Notes under the pieces: generated by a model | Seen by the model: only the letters and a program-made list of their open reading frames with translations | Databases searched by the model: none | What the model was told of the DNA's origin: nothing | Position numbers and translations under genes: made by a program | Shown here: in pieces, positions 26,738-36,062 of the stretch | Layout: every line of letters begins with the position of its first letter | Position numbering within the stretch: position 1 is the stretch's first letter | Assembly: GCA_947168665.1 (NCBI GenBank) | Contig: CAMVMX010000001.1 | Coordinates: 1 to 64,000, forward strand | Source: an uncultured Bacteroidales bacterium | GTDB lineage: Bacteria; Bacteroidota; Bacteroidia; Bacteroidales; P3 | Direction: 5' to 3' | Length of the DNA: 64,000 nucleotides

Positions 26738-29413
26738 TCAGTGTGCTTCGAGCCAGTTGGAGCCTTCGTCGATGCTTACTTCGACGGGGATGGAGAGGGG
26801 CAGGGCGTTGAGCATGGCTTCCTGGACGATGGAGCGGACTTGGGTTTCTTCGGGTTTGTAGCAGTCGAACACCAGTTCGTCATGCACCTGGAGGATCATG
26901 CGCGAGCGCAGGCCGAGGCGCTTGAACTCGCGGTAGATGCGGATCATGGCAATCTTGATCATGTCGGCTGAGGTGCCTTGGATGGGCATGTTGACGGCGT
27001 TGCGCTCGGCAAAGGTGCGGGCTGAGGCGTTGCGCGAGTTGATGTCGGTGAGGTAGCGGCGGCGGCCCAGCAGGGTTTGGGCATAGCCGTGCTCGTGGGC
27101 GAAGGCTATGTTGGTGTCGATGTAGTGCTTGATGTCGGGGTATTGGGCAAAGTATTCGTCGATGAGGGCGGCGGCTTCTTTGCGGGGGATGCCGAGCTGC
27201 TCGCTGAGGCCGAAGGAGCTGATGCCGTAGATGATGCCGAAATTGACTGACTTGGCGTTGCGACGCAGGTCTTTCGACACTTGGTCGATGGGGAGTCCGT
27301 AGATTTTGGCGGCGGTGGCGGCGTGGATGTCGTAGTGGTTGGTGAAGGCATCAATCATGTGGCGGTCGTTGGCCAGGGAAGCGATGATGCGCAGCTCGAT
27401 TTGCGAGTAGTCGGCGGCAAGGAGGATGTAGTCGTCGTTGCGGGCCACGAAGGCTTTGCGTATCTCGCGCCCGCGCTCGGTGCGGATGGGTATGTTCTGC
27501 AGGTTGGGGTTGGAGGAGGAGAGGCGGCCGGTGGCGGTGACGGTCTGGTTGTAGACGGTGTGCAGGCGGCCGGTGGCGGGGTTGATGAGTTTGGGGAAGG
27601 AGTCGAGGTAGGTGCCGATGAGTTTGTTGAGCGAGCGGAACTCGAGGATGAGGGGGATGATGGGGTGTTTGTCCTGCAGTTTGAGGAGGATGTCTTCGGC
27701 GGTGGAGTATTGCTTGGTGGCGGTGCGGGGTGGCTTGTCGGTCACTTTGAGCCGCTCATAGAGCACTTCGCCCAACTGTTTGGGCGAGGAGATGTTGAAG
27801 GTTCCGCCAGCGAGGGTGAAAATCTGCTGTTCGAGGGCGTCGCGCTCGTGGGTGAGGCGTTGGGAGTAGTCTTTGAGGGCGTCGACATCGATGCGCACGC
27901 CTTCTTCTTCCATGCTGATGAGTACGTCGACGAGTGGGAGTTCGACATCGGTATAGAGTTTGCGCATTCCGGCATCGGCCAGTTGGGCGGCCAGCAGGGG
28001 ATAGATTTGCCACAGGACGGCGGCGGACTCGGCATCGGAGGCGGGTTCGAAACCCAAGGCTCCGAGCGCGATGTTGGACAGGTTGTGGCGTGCTTCGGGG
28101 TCGATGAGGTAGTGGACCAGCTGCACATCGAACACATCGCCCTGAAGGTCTATATCCAGCTCGCGGAGGATGTATTTGAGGGCTTTGAGGTCGTAGCAGA
28201 GTTTCAGTGTGTCAGGACGCTGGAGGAGGGTGCGGAGCCGTGCGGTGTCGATGTTGCCCACAAGCGAGGTGTAGACATTGTCGGCATTGAAGGCCAGGAT
28301 GATGTTGGCTCCGGATACGTAGACGGCCACGTCGCCGCTATCGGGGAAGTTGTCGAGGGTGTGGATGTCGCGGGCGCGGTTCTGGTCGACCACCGGCTGG
28401 TCGAAGAGTGTGGGCTGGTCGAAGAGTGTGGGTTGGGCTGCCGGGGTGCTGAGGGCGGAAGCGAGGGGCTGGCGGGGCGGAGCTATCACTTGCTTGGCCT
28501 GGGCGAAACGCTGGGCCTCGGAGGGGTCGGATACGGACAGGTCGGTGAAGATGCGCTTGGACAGGGCGCGGAATTCAAGCTCGGCAAAAAGTTGCTGAAG
28601 GGCGGCATAGTCGGGTTTGCGCCGCAGGAGGTCGTCTTCGTTGAGGGTGAGGGGGGCGTCGAGCACGATGGTGGCCAGTTGTTTGCTGAAGAGAGCCTGG
28701 TCGGCGTGCTGCTGCACAAGCCCCCGTATCTTGTCGTTCTTGATTTCGTCGGCATGGGTCACCATGTTTTCGATGGAGCCGAACTGGGCAATGAGTTTCT
28801 TGGCGGTCTTCTCCCCCACCCCGGGAATGCCGGGTATGTTGTCGGAGGCATCGCCCCAAAGGCCGAGGAGGTCGATGACTTGTGTGCATTGCTCAACGCC
28901 GAATTTCTCTTTCACCTCGTCGACTCCCATGAGCTGGTCGGGCTTGCCCATGCGTCCGAAACGGTAGATGGATACATGGGGGGTTACAAGCTGGCCGAAG
29001 TCTTTGTCGGGGGTGACCATGACCACTTGGTCGAAGCCTTGGGCCTCGGCCCAGTGGGAGGCGGTGCCGATGACGTCGTCGGCCTCGTAGCCTTCGCAGG
29101 TGAGGATGGGGATGTTGAAGGCGGCGATAATGCTGCGGATGTAGGGCAGCCCCACTTGGATGGCTTCGGGCATGGCCTCGCGGTTGGCTTTGTACTCGGC
29201 ATACATCTCGTGGCGGAAGGTGGGTTTCTGAAGGTCGAAAGCCACGGCCACGTGTGTGGGCTGGAGTTTCTTCACCAAGTCATAGAGGGTGGTGGTGAAG
29301 CCGAGCACTGCCGAGGTGTTTACGCCCTTGGAGTTGGTGCGGTTGGAGCCGCTGAGGGCGTAATAGGCGCGGTACACCATCGCCATGCCGTCGAATAGGA
29401 CCAGTTTTTTCAT
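26738..29413 (-). CDS. polA: DNA polymerase I
   Basis: This 891-residue enzyme fills gaps in repair and removes RNA primers. The 5' nuclease domain (1-290) has MVTPDKDFGQLV and LLGLWGDASDNIPGIPGVG. The polymerase domain (about 520-891) has motif A LAADYSQIELRI, motif B RRNAKSVNFGIIYG and motif C QVHDELVFD. The middle 3'-5' exonuclease domain (about 345-500) appears inactive: no DTET motif is found, the exo II segment reads CYDLKALKYIL, and exo III reads AESAAV instead of AEDADV. The linker at about 325-340 holds a tandem QPTLFD. The start overlaps the pdxA stop by one base (TAATG). Confidence 0.97.
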   Translation of the reverse strand: MKKLVLFDGMAMVYRAYYALSGSNRTNSKGVNTSAVLGFTTTLYDLVKKLQPTHVAVAFDLQKPTFRHEMYAEYKANREAMPEAIQVGLPYIRSIIAAFNIPILTCEGYEADDVIGTASHWAEAQGFDQVVMVTPDKDFGQLVTPHVSIYRFGRMGKPDQLMGVDEVKEKFGVEQCTQVIDLLGLWGDASDNIPGIPGVGEKTAKKLIAQFGSIENMVTHADEIKNDKIRGLVQQHADQALFSKQLATIVLDAPLTLNEDDLLRRKPDYAALQQLFAELEFRALSKRIFTDLSVSDPSEAQRFAQAKQVIAPPRQPLASALSTPAAQPTLFDQPTLFDQPVVDQNRARDIHTLDNFPDSGDVAVYVSGANIILAFNADNVYTSLVGNIDTARLRTLLQRPDTLKLCYDLKALKYILRELDIDLQGDVFDVQLVHYLIDPEARHNLSNIALGALGFEPASDAESAAVLWQIYPLLAAQLADAGMRKLYTDVELPLVDVLISMEEEGVRIDVDALKDYSQRLTHERDALEQQIFTLAGGTFNISSPKQLGEVLYERLKVTDKPPRTATKQYSTAEDILLKLQDKHPIIPLILEFRSLNKLIGTYLDSFPKLINPATGRLHTVYNQTVTATGRLSSSNPNLQNIPIRTERGREIRKAFVARNDDYILLAADYSQIELRIIASLANDRHMIDAFTNHYDIHAATAAKIYGLPIDQVSKDLRRNAKSVNFGIIYGISSFGLSEQLGIPRKEAAALIDEYFAQYPDIKHYIDTNIAFAHEHGYAQTLLGRRRYLTDINSRNASARTFAERNAVNMPIQGTSADMIKIAMIRIYREFKRLGLRSRMILQVHDELVFDCYKPEETQVRSIVQEAMLNALPLSIPVEVSIDEGSNWLEAH

Positions 29414-30456
29414 TAACGGAGGGGGTCGGCAGTTAGTTCGTCATACTCTTTGCGGTTGCGGAGAATCTGGCAGGCAAGGTATACCGCACTGCGGAATGAC
29501 TGCTCGCTGGCTTTGTCCTTTCCGGCAATGTCGAAGGCGGTGCCGTGGGCGGGTGAAGTGCGGACATAGGGCAATCCGGCAGTGAAGTTGACTCCCTCGG
29601 TGAAGGACATGAGTTTGAAGGGGATGAGGCCTTGGTCGTGGTAGAGGGCCAGGACACCGTCGAATTTGTTGAACTCGCTGCTGCCAAAAAAGCCGTCGGA
29701 GGGATAGGGCCCGTAGGCCAGCACGCCTTTTTCCTGCACTTCGTCGATGACGGGCTTGACGATGGTCTGGTCCTGGGTGCCGATGACGCCGTTGTCGCCG
29801 GCGTGGGGGTCGATGGCCAAGACGGCTATCTTGGGCATCGGGACACCGAAATCGCGCTTCAGCGACTCGTTCATGAGCATGATTTTGTCGAAAAGGAGGT
29901 TGTGGGTGATGGCCGAGGGGACATCTTTGAGGGCAAGGTGGTTGGTGACGATACCGATGCGGATGCGGTCGCAGACCATGATCATAAGGCTGCTGCAGCC
30001 AAACTGGTGGGAGAGGAACTCTGTGTGGCCGGGGAAATCAAAGTCGGGGGACTGGATGTTTTTCTTGCTGATGGGTGCGGTGACGAGCACATCGACATCG
30101 CCTTTCTTGAGGTCTTCGCAGGCGCGGGCCAGCGAAAGGCGCGACTGTTCGCCAGCCACATCGGTCAGTTTGCCCACCTCGATTTTCACCTCTTCGTTGG
30201 TGAGGTTGACTACGTTGAACTTGCGGTCAATGGCTTCGGAGGCTTGGTGGATGCCGGTGAAAGCGAAGTCCTGGTGGAGAGCCAGAAGTTTCTTGTGGTA
30301 GGAAGCCACCTTGGTGGAGCCATAGAGGATGGGGGTGCAGATGTCGTACATGCGGCTGTCGCTGAATGTCTTAAGTATCACTTCATAGCCAACGCCGTTG
30401 ATGTCGCCTTGTGTAATGGCTAAGCGTATGCGAGGGTTGTTTTTTTTCTCTTCCAT
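29413..30456 (-). CDS. pdxA: 4-hydroxythreonine-4-phosphate dehydrogenase
   Basis: This 347-residue enzyme of pyridoxal 5'-phosphate synthesis (DXP-dependent route) oxidises 4-phosphohydroxy-L-threonine with NAD, then decarboxylates the product. Recognisable blocks are ITQGDINGVGYEVILK, PGHTEFLSHQFG (metal-ligand His), AIDPHAGDNGVIG and YHDQGLIPFKL, followed by RTSPAHGTAFDIAGK. It is translationally coupled to polA and lies 89 bases after the leucyl aminopeptidase gene. Length is near the usual 330 plus a short C-terminal tail. Confidence 0.96.
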   Translation of the reverse strand: MEEKKNNPRIRLAITQGDINGVGYEVILKTFSDSRMYDICTPILYGSTKVASYHKKLLALHQDFAFTGIHQASEAIDRKFNVVNLTNEEVKIEVGKLTDVAGEQSRLSLARACEDLKKGDVDVLVTAPISKKNIQSPDFDFPGHTEFLSHQFGCSSLMIMVCDRIRIGIVTNHLALKDVPSAITHNLLFDKIMLMNESLKRDFGVPMPKIAVLAIDPHAGDNGVIGTQDQTIVKPVIDEVQEKGVLAYGPYPSDGFFGSSEFNKFDGVLALYHDQGLIPFKLMSFTEGVNFTAGLPYVRTSPAHGTAFDIAGKDKASEQSFRSAVYLACQILRNRKEYDELTADPLR

Positions 30457-30545
30457 TGTTGTGTTGTTTGTGCGGATGGGGTCCGCTGATGAATGATTGA
30501 TAATATGTTATCCGCGCGGGCGGTACCCGCTGGCGGGTGGATGTG

Positions 30546-31994
30546 TCAGGCTTGGTGCAGAATGTCGTAGGTTTGGAGGAAGGCATAGAGCAGGCGGATG
30601 CCGAAGCCCGAAGCGCCGTGGGCATAGTATTGCTGCTTTTTGCTGAAAAAGGCCACGCCGGCGATGTCGAGATGGATGTATGGTGTCTTGCGGGCGAAAT
30701 GGGCAAGGAATTTGCCGGCGGTGATGGCACCGGCCTGTGCAATGCCGCAGTTTTTGAGGTCGGCCACCTCGGACTTGAGCAGTTCGTCGTATTCGGGCCA
30801 GAAGGGGAAGGCCACTAAACGCTCATAGACTTTGTTGCCCACAATGCTGAGAAGGTTGAACGCGTTGTCGGCATTCTGCTGCATGGCTGCGATGCCGTAG
30901 GTGCCAATGGCACGGACGGCTGCACCAGTGAGGGTGGCGGCATCGATGATAAGTTCGGGGTCGTACTTGCTGACGGCATAGGCAATGGCGTCGGCCAGGA
31001 TGATGCGGCCCTCGGCATCGGTGTTGACCACCTCGACAGTGGTGCCATCATACATGCGGAGCACATCGTCGGCGGCGTAGGCGTTGAAGCCCGGACGGTT
31101 GTCGGTGATGGGCAGCAGGGCCACGATGCGGACGGGCAGCCGGTTGGCGGCGGCGGCAAAGACCACAGAGGCCATGGTTGCGGCCCCGGCCATGTCGGAC
31201 TTCATCTCTTGCATGTAGTCGTCGGGCTTGATGTTCAGACCGCCGGTGTCGTACATGATGCCTTTGCCGACCAGGGCAAGCGGTTTGTCGTTAATGGCAT
31301 TGTCGGGAGTGTATTCGAGTACCACGAAGCGGGGCTCGTCAACACTACCTTTGTTCACGGCAATGAGACCACCCATGCGGAGCCATTCTATCTGCTTCTT
31401 GTCAAACACGGTGCAGGATACGCCCACCTCGGCGGCATGGTTTTGCAGCGTGGCGGCGAAACGCTCGGCGTTGAGGTCGGCCACTGGTGTGTTGACCCAG
31501 TCCCGGCACTGGCGTATGCACTCCCACAGGCGCACGTTGCGCTGCAACTCGTCCTCGTTCATGAATGTTTCCTCAATGGTCAAAGTGTCGATGTGCGAGG
31601 GCTTTTCTGTTTTGTAGCGGTCGAAGGTGTAGTCGGCCAGGAAAAGGCCTTCGGCAAAGGCGACAATTTCTTCGGTGATGACACCTTCGCCGGTGAGGGA
31701 GGCCTGGGTCTGCTTAGCTTCGCGCAGCAGGGCGGCCACCTTGTCGGCACTACGGCGCAGCCGTTCCTGCACCTGCTCGGCTGGACGCTCGCCATCGAAG
31801 TTGACAATAAAGAGTTTATAGGGAAGACGGTCCAGCACCACCAGCGAATCGGCTTCGCGCTCGCGGCATTCTTTCAGATATTCCAGTTCGCGCTTGCTGA
31901 GCGGGAGATTGCGCTCGGCCACTTCGGTACCGTAGAGGAAGATAAGGTTACCCACATAGTCCTTGGGGTTTATTTGTTTGATTTCGAATTGCAT
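30546..31994 (-). CDS. leucyl aminopeptidase (M17)
   Basis: This 482-residue cytosolic dizinc aminopeptidase removes N-terminal residues. The metal and catalytic residues lie in LVGKGIMYDTGGLNIKP (Lys and Asp), EMKSDMAGAATM and NTDAEGRIILADA, all in the C-terminal half. The N-terminal domain (1-165) is family-like but divergent. The start is 3 bases after the stop of the ABC exporter gene, so the two are surely co-transcribed. Confidence 0.93.
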   Translation of the reverse strand: MQFEIKQINPKDYVGNLIFLYGTEVAERNLPLSKRELEYLKECREREADSLVVLDRLPYKLFIVNFDGERPAEQVQERLRRSADKVAALLREAKQTQASLTGEGVITEEIVAFAEGLFLADYTFDRYKTEKPSHIDTLTIEETFMNEDELQRNVRLWECIRQCRDWVNTPVADLNAERFAATLQNHAAEVGVSCTVFDKKQIEWLRMGGLIAVNKGSVDEPRFVVLEYTPDNAINDKPLALVGKGIMYDTGGLNIKPDDYMQEMKSDMAGAATMASVVFAAAANRLPVRIVALLPITDNRPGFNAYAADDVLRMYDGTTVEVVNTDAEGRIILADAIAYAVSKYDPELIIDAATLTGAAVRAIGTYGIAAMQQNADNAFNLLSIVGNKVYERLVAFPFWPEYDELLKSEVADLKNCGIAQAGAITAGKFLAHFARKTPYIHLDIAGVAFFSKKQQYYAHGASGFGIRLLYAFLQTYDILHQA

Positions 31995-31997
31995 GTT

Positions 31998-33632
31998 TTA
32001 TACGTGTTTGATTAGTATGATTACTTTTTTTTCATTTTTCAACTGTTCGAGAGTCTTGTAGAAACGGTCGCGCGAGGGCACGTCCATCCACGCAGTGGGC
32101 TCGTCGAAAATCAATACCGGGGCATCGCTGTAGAGCTGGCGGGCCAGCGCGATGCGTTGCCACTGCCCCATGCTCAGTTCCTCGCCGCCGTCGAACATGC
32201 GTCCCAAGGGAGTTTTGTAGCCCTTGGGCAGCCGCTCGATATATTTGTCGACCCCGGCCAGGGAGGCCACGGTCTTCACCCGGTTGCTGTCGTAGTGGGA
32301 TATGTCGCCAAAAGCGATATTCTCCTCGGCAGTGCAATAGAAACGGACATAGTCCTGAAATATTGCCCCAATGCCACGGCGTAAACCTTTGAGGTCGTAT
32401 TTTCGCACATCGACCCCGTCGATAAGCACAGCCCCCTGGTCGGTGTCATACAGGCGCAGGAGGAGTTTGAGGAGTGTGGTCTTGCCGAAACCGTTCTCCC
32501 CCTCAATCTGGGTCACCTCGCCCGCACGCGCAGTGAGGTTGAAATGGCTCAGCACGTCGCGCTCCATCTTGGGGTAGCGGAAGGTAATGTCGCGGAATTC
32601 CACCTGTCTCACCTGTTTGGGGAAAGGAAGTGCATCAGGGGCATTGACGATGGAGGGCTTCAGGTCAAGGAACTCGAAGAGGTTGCCGATGAAGAGCCGG
32701 TTGTCATACAGCCCGGTGATACTGTTCACCAGTCCCGACAGCGATGTCTGCCCGCGACGGAAGGCCTCGAAAAGCACCACGAACATACCCGTGGTGATGG
32801 TGCCACTGGTGGCGGAGGTGATAAGGAAGACCGTGACCATGAACATGGCTGCCGTCTCGACAAAGGCGCACACCGCGTCGTACCAGCCCAGCCGGCGCGA
32901 AATGCGAATCAAGTCTTTCACCAGCACTTTGCGGATTTTCACAAATCGCTCGCGGAAATAGGGGGCCAACCCAAAAGTGCGCATCTCTTTGGCATAGTCG
33001 CGCCCGCCTAACAGGGTTGTATAGTAGCTGGTGCGTCGGTAGTTCTGTGTGTTTTTACGGCGGAAGGCATAAATCTGACGGGCTTTGATGACCCTCACCA
33101 CAAACGAGGGGAGCACGGCCACCACCATCACCACAATTATCCAGCCCGACACCGTGCAGAGCATGGCCACGATTCCGACAATGGAAATCAGCGACCCCAG
33201 CAGCCCCATAAACCCATTAAGAATCTGGATGGGGCGGTAGGAAGCCTCCTGTTGTGCCCGGTGGTAGGTGTCGTGATACTCCGGATTGTCGAAATAGGAC
33301 ATGTCCAGCTGTGCCGACTGGCCCTGCATCCGCTCGCTGATATAGTCCACCAGCCGTTGCGACATAATATCGTTGTTGACTCCGTTGAGTACGGTTACAA
33401 TCCGGTTCAACAGGAATATGGCACAGAAAAGCCCCAACGACAGATAGGTGGTCATTTCCACCCCTAAGAAGACCGTCGGCTGGCCAGTGTTCACCGAGTC
33501 GACCAGGAACTTCAGGATATACAGGTTGATCAACGGCAGCACATTCATCACCACCACATACAATATGCGCAGGTAGAAAGCCCTGCTGTCGCAGAGCCTT
33601 ATCATGTTCAGTGCTTTGAATATCTGTTTCAT
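31998..33632 (-). CDS. ABC exporter (fused membrane and ATPase domains), short C terminus
   Basis: This 544-residue half-transporter starts at MKQIFKAL (33632). Six membrane segments occupy about 15-310. The ATPase domain has Walker A GENGFGKTT (about 377-385), the signature LSMGQWQRIALARQ and Walker B VLIFDEPTAWMD. The protein stops directly after the H-loop histidine (ILIKHV, then TAA), so the roughly 30 residues that usually follow are missing. All catalytic residues are still present. The substrate is unknown. The neighbouring leucyl aminopeptidase may link it to peptides, but that is weak. Confidence 0.88.
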   Translation of the reverse strand: MKQIFKALNMIRLCDSRAFYLRILYVVVMNVLPLINLYILKFLVDSVNTGQPTVFLGVEMTTYLSLGLFCAIFLLNRIVTVLNGVNNDIMSQRLVDYISERMQGQSAQLDMSYFDNPEYHDTYHRAQQEASYRPIQILNGFMGLLGSLISIVGIVAMLCTVSGWIIVVMVVAVLPSFVVRVIKARQIYAFRRKNTQNYRRTSYYTTLLGGRDYAKEMRTFGLAPYFRERFVKIRKVLVKDLIRISRRLGWYDAVCAFVETAAMFMVTVFLITSATSGTITTGMFVVLFEAFRRGQTSLSGLVNSITGLYDNRLFIGNLFEFLDLKPSIVNAPDALPFPKQVRQVEFRDITFRYPKMERDVLSHFNLTARAGEVTQIEGENGFGKTTLLKLLLRLYDTDQGAVLIDGVDVRKYDLKGLRRGIGAIFQDYVRFYCTAEENIAFGDISHYDSNRVKTVASLAGVDKYIERLPKGYKTPLGRMFDGGEELSMGQWQRIALARQLYSDAPVLIFDEPTAWMDVPSRDRFYKTLEQLKNEKKVIILIKHV

Positions 33633-33642
33633 CTCTCGTCTC

Positions 33643-33954
33643 TTATTTTTTGCCGAGGCCGTCGGCCTCATGGAACACGATGCGTTGAACCACCCTGCCG
33701 CCCAGCTGCTCGTTGAGTTTCTCCACCAGCGAGTCGCGCCGCATCCACAGCTCGTGCCTCAGCGCAGGCGATGCCACGGAAAGTGTCAGCGTCCCTTTCT
33801 CGAAACGCACCTTCCATGTCAGCCGCGTAATCAGGTCGCCCACCACACTCTCGTACACCCTCTTCACCTCAAGCTCTGTCACCCTCTCCTCCATATCCAG
33901 TCGGCGGTAGGCTCGCTTCAGCAAATCCTGCAGAGTATGTTCGTTGCTATACAT
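33643..33954 (-). CDS. DUF721 (DciA-like) protein
   Basis: This 103-residue protein has the DUF721 pattern: LLKRAYRRLDMEERVTE, then VRFEKGTLTLSVASPALRHEL and RIVFHEA. DUF721 includes DciA, which loads or assists the replicative helicase, and it is often next to recF or gyrA, as here. It lies 8 bases after recF and 10 bases before the ABC exporter start. A replication or repair role fits the context. Confidence 0.88.
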   Translation of the reverse strand: MYSNEHTLQDLLKRAYRRLDMEERVTELEVKRVYESVVGDLITRLTWKVRFEKGTLTLSVASPALRHELWMRRDSLVEKLNEQLGGRVVQRIVFHEADGLGKK

Positions 33955-33962
33955 ATTATTTT

Positions 33963-35072
33963 TCAGCTTTCCATTTTTGTCAAACTTCCGTTCTCCACGG
34001 TGCAGATAAGATGCTCCACCTGCGGAATGGCCTCGAACACTCCCTCTACCCTGCCGGGTTGCGTATCGGTCAGAAACACCTGGCCGAAACGGTCGCTCCC
34101 CACCAGCTCCACCAGTTGGGTCACCCTCACCATGTCCAGCTTGTCGAACACATCGTCAAGCAGCAGAATAGGTTTCACTCCCCCATGACGGTAAATATAC
34201 TCAAACTGCGCCAACTTCAAGGCAAGCACAAAAGTCTTCTGCTGTCCCTGCGACCCGTAGCGCCTCACGGCCATATCGCCGACCATCAACTCCACATCGT
34301 CCCTGTGCGGGCCGGCGGTGGTGAACAATGCCTGCCGGTCGCGGCGGCGGGCGGCAGCCAATTGCTCAGCCAGGGGTCCCTCGCCGTCTTTCACATAGCG
34401 GATTTCGCCGCGTTCCCCGCCGTCGGTAATCCAGCCATAGTAGTCATCGAACAGGGGCACAAAGTCGGTAAAAAAGCTCTCCCTTCCGCTCCTGAGCACC
34501 TCGCCGTGGCGCACCAGCTGCTCATCCCACACACCCATCTGGCTCTCATCCCAACTGCCGGCCTCCCAAAACAGTTTCAGCAGTTTGTTGCGCTGCTCCA
34601 GCGCACGGCTATACTGCAGCAAGTGGTCCAGATACACCCTGTCCGTCTGCGACAGCACACCGTCCACAAACTTGCGGCGGGCCTCGCTGCCCTCCGTAAT
34701 CAGGCCTTGATCCAAGGGCGACACCATCACCAGCGGCAGTCTTCCGATATGCTCGCCCAGCGTTTTGCACACCCTTCCGTTCCACTTCATTTGCTTCGGC
34801 TGTCCCTTGCGGCATACACACGAAGCCGATGCCTCCACACCGCCGGTCTCATACCGGCCGTGGATGGCAAAAAAGTCCTCACCCCTCCGCATGTTGGGCA
34901 CATCGCCGCTGCCCCGGCTGCTCTTGCAGAACGAAAGATAATACATAGCATCCAGCAGATTCGTCTTCCCCACGCCGTTGTTTCCCACCAGGCAGTTCAC
35001 CTTGGGGCAAAAATCGGCATCAAGGTCACCATACGACTTGAAATTGCTCAGCTTCAAATTGGTCAAATGCAT
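33963..35072 (-). CDS. recF: DNA replication and repair protein RecF
   Basis: This 369-residue SMC-like ATPase helps load RecA at gaps. Walker A GNNGVGKT is at residues 30-37, after LKLSNFKSYGDLDADF. The signature RRYGSQGQQKTFVLALK and Walker B KPILLLDDVFDKLD are present in the C-terminal half. It precedes DUF721 with an 8-base gap. Length agrees with the family. Confidence 0.97.
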   Translation of the reverse strand: MHLTNLKLSNFKSYGDLDADFCPKVNCLVGNNGVGKTNLLDAMYYLSFCKSSRGSGDVPNMRRGEDFFAIHGRYETGGVEASASCVCRKGQPKQMKWNGRVCKTLGEHIGRLPLVMVSPLDQGLITEGSEARRKFVDGVLSQTDRVYLDHLLQYSRALEQRNKLLKLFWEAGSWDESQMGVWDEQLVRHGEVLRSGRESFFTDFVPLFDDYYGWITDGGERGEIRYVKDGEGPLAEQLAAARRRDRQALFTTAGPHRDDVELMVGDMAVRRYGSQGQQKTFVLALKLAQFEYIYRHGGVKPILLLDDVFDKLDMVRVTQLVELVGSDRFGQVFLTDTQPGRVEGVFEAIPQVEHLICTVENGSLTKMES

Positions 35073-35092
35073 TGTCTCATCCTCCTTTTCTT

Positions 35093-36001
35093 TTACTCAC
35101 TCATGGGTTTCGACAATTCCGCAGCCACCGATTCCATCAGCCATCGGGGCGTACTCGTGGCGCCCGTAATGCCCACACGTTTTACACCCTCCTGCACAAG
35201 GCTCCTCCTCACCTCTGCCACCTCTTCAGGGCCGTAAACCAAAAAAGTCCTCTCCTGCACCCGGCGGCAATACTCATAGAGATAATGGCCGTTTGAGCTG
35301 CCCCTTCCACTCACAAATACCACAGCGTCCACGCCCTGGGCAAACTCTTCCAGCTTTGTGGCCCGGTTGGCCACGCGGCTGCATATCGTGTCGTATGCCA
35401 CAAAGAAATCCTCCTCCTCGCCCACACCCTCTGGATGCGCTTTGTCCACTTCCTTTTTCACATTTGCAACCAGGCGGGCATACTCCTCGCGGCTTTTCGT
35501 AGTCTGCGAGTACAAACGGATGGGGCGGCTGAAGTCAATCCCCTCCAAATCCTCGGCACTGCTGGCCACCACGGCCCTGCCCTCCGTCTGTCCACACAAT
35601 CCCACCACCTCGGCATGTCCAGGCTTGCCGAAAATGACCACCTGCCCGTTCCGGTCCTTCATCTCCTCATAACCTCTCTTAATGCGCTGCTGCAGTGCCA
35701 GCACAATGGGGCAGGTGGCATCCACCAGCTCCACCCCGGCATCGCGGGCCAAGGCATAGGTGGCCGGAGGCTCGCCGTGGGCACGTATCAGCACCCGCGC
35801 GCCAGGCACTCCGCGCACCTCCTCCAGACTGCCTATCACCTCCAACCCACGCCCGTGCAGCCGCGCCACCTCGGCACTGTTGTGCACTATGTCGCCCAAA
35901 CAATAAAGCTTTCCCTTCCGCTGCAGCTCTTCCTCGGCCGTGCCGATGGCTCTCACCACACCGAAACAGAAACCAGCATTGTCGTCAATCACTATCTGCA
36001 T
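35093..36001 (-). CDS. ispH: 4-hydroxy-3-methylbut-2-enyl diphosphate reductase
   Basis: This 302-residue [4Fe-4S] enzyme is the last step of the MEP isoprenoid pathway and makes IPP and DMAPP. The three cluster cysteines lie in NAGFCFGV, DATCPIV and YDTICSRV. The His in RAHGEPP and the TEC-loop region AVVASSAEDLE are also seen. I used the ATG at 36001 (MQIVIDDNAGFCFG) rather than 36007. It is followed by recF after 20 bases. Confidence 0.96.
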   Translation of the reverse strand: MQIVIDDNAGFCFGVVRAIGTAEEELQRKGKLYCLGDIVHNSAEVARLHGRGLEVIGSLEEVRGVPGARVLIRAHGEPPATYALARDAGVELVDATCPIVLALQQRIKRGYEEMKDRNGQVVIFGKPGHAEVVGLCGQTEGRAVVASSAEDLEGIDFSRPIRLYSQTTKSREEYARLVANVKKEVDKAHPEGVGEEEDFFVAYDTICSRVANRATKLEEFAQGVDAVVFVSGRGSSNGHYLYEYCRRVQERTFLVYGPEEVAEVRRSLVQEGVKRVGITGATSTPRWLMESVAAELSKPMSE

Positions 36002-36062
36002 CAGCATATATCCTTTCTTTTTTTCAGTCAGTCAACGTGTCCTTTCCACAGCGCGTCCCGCC

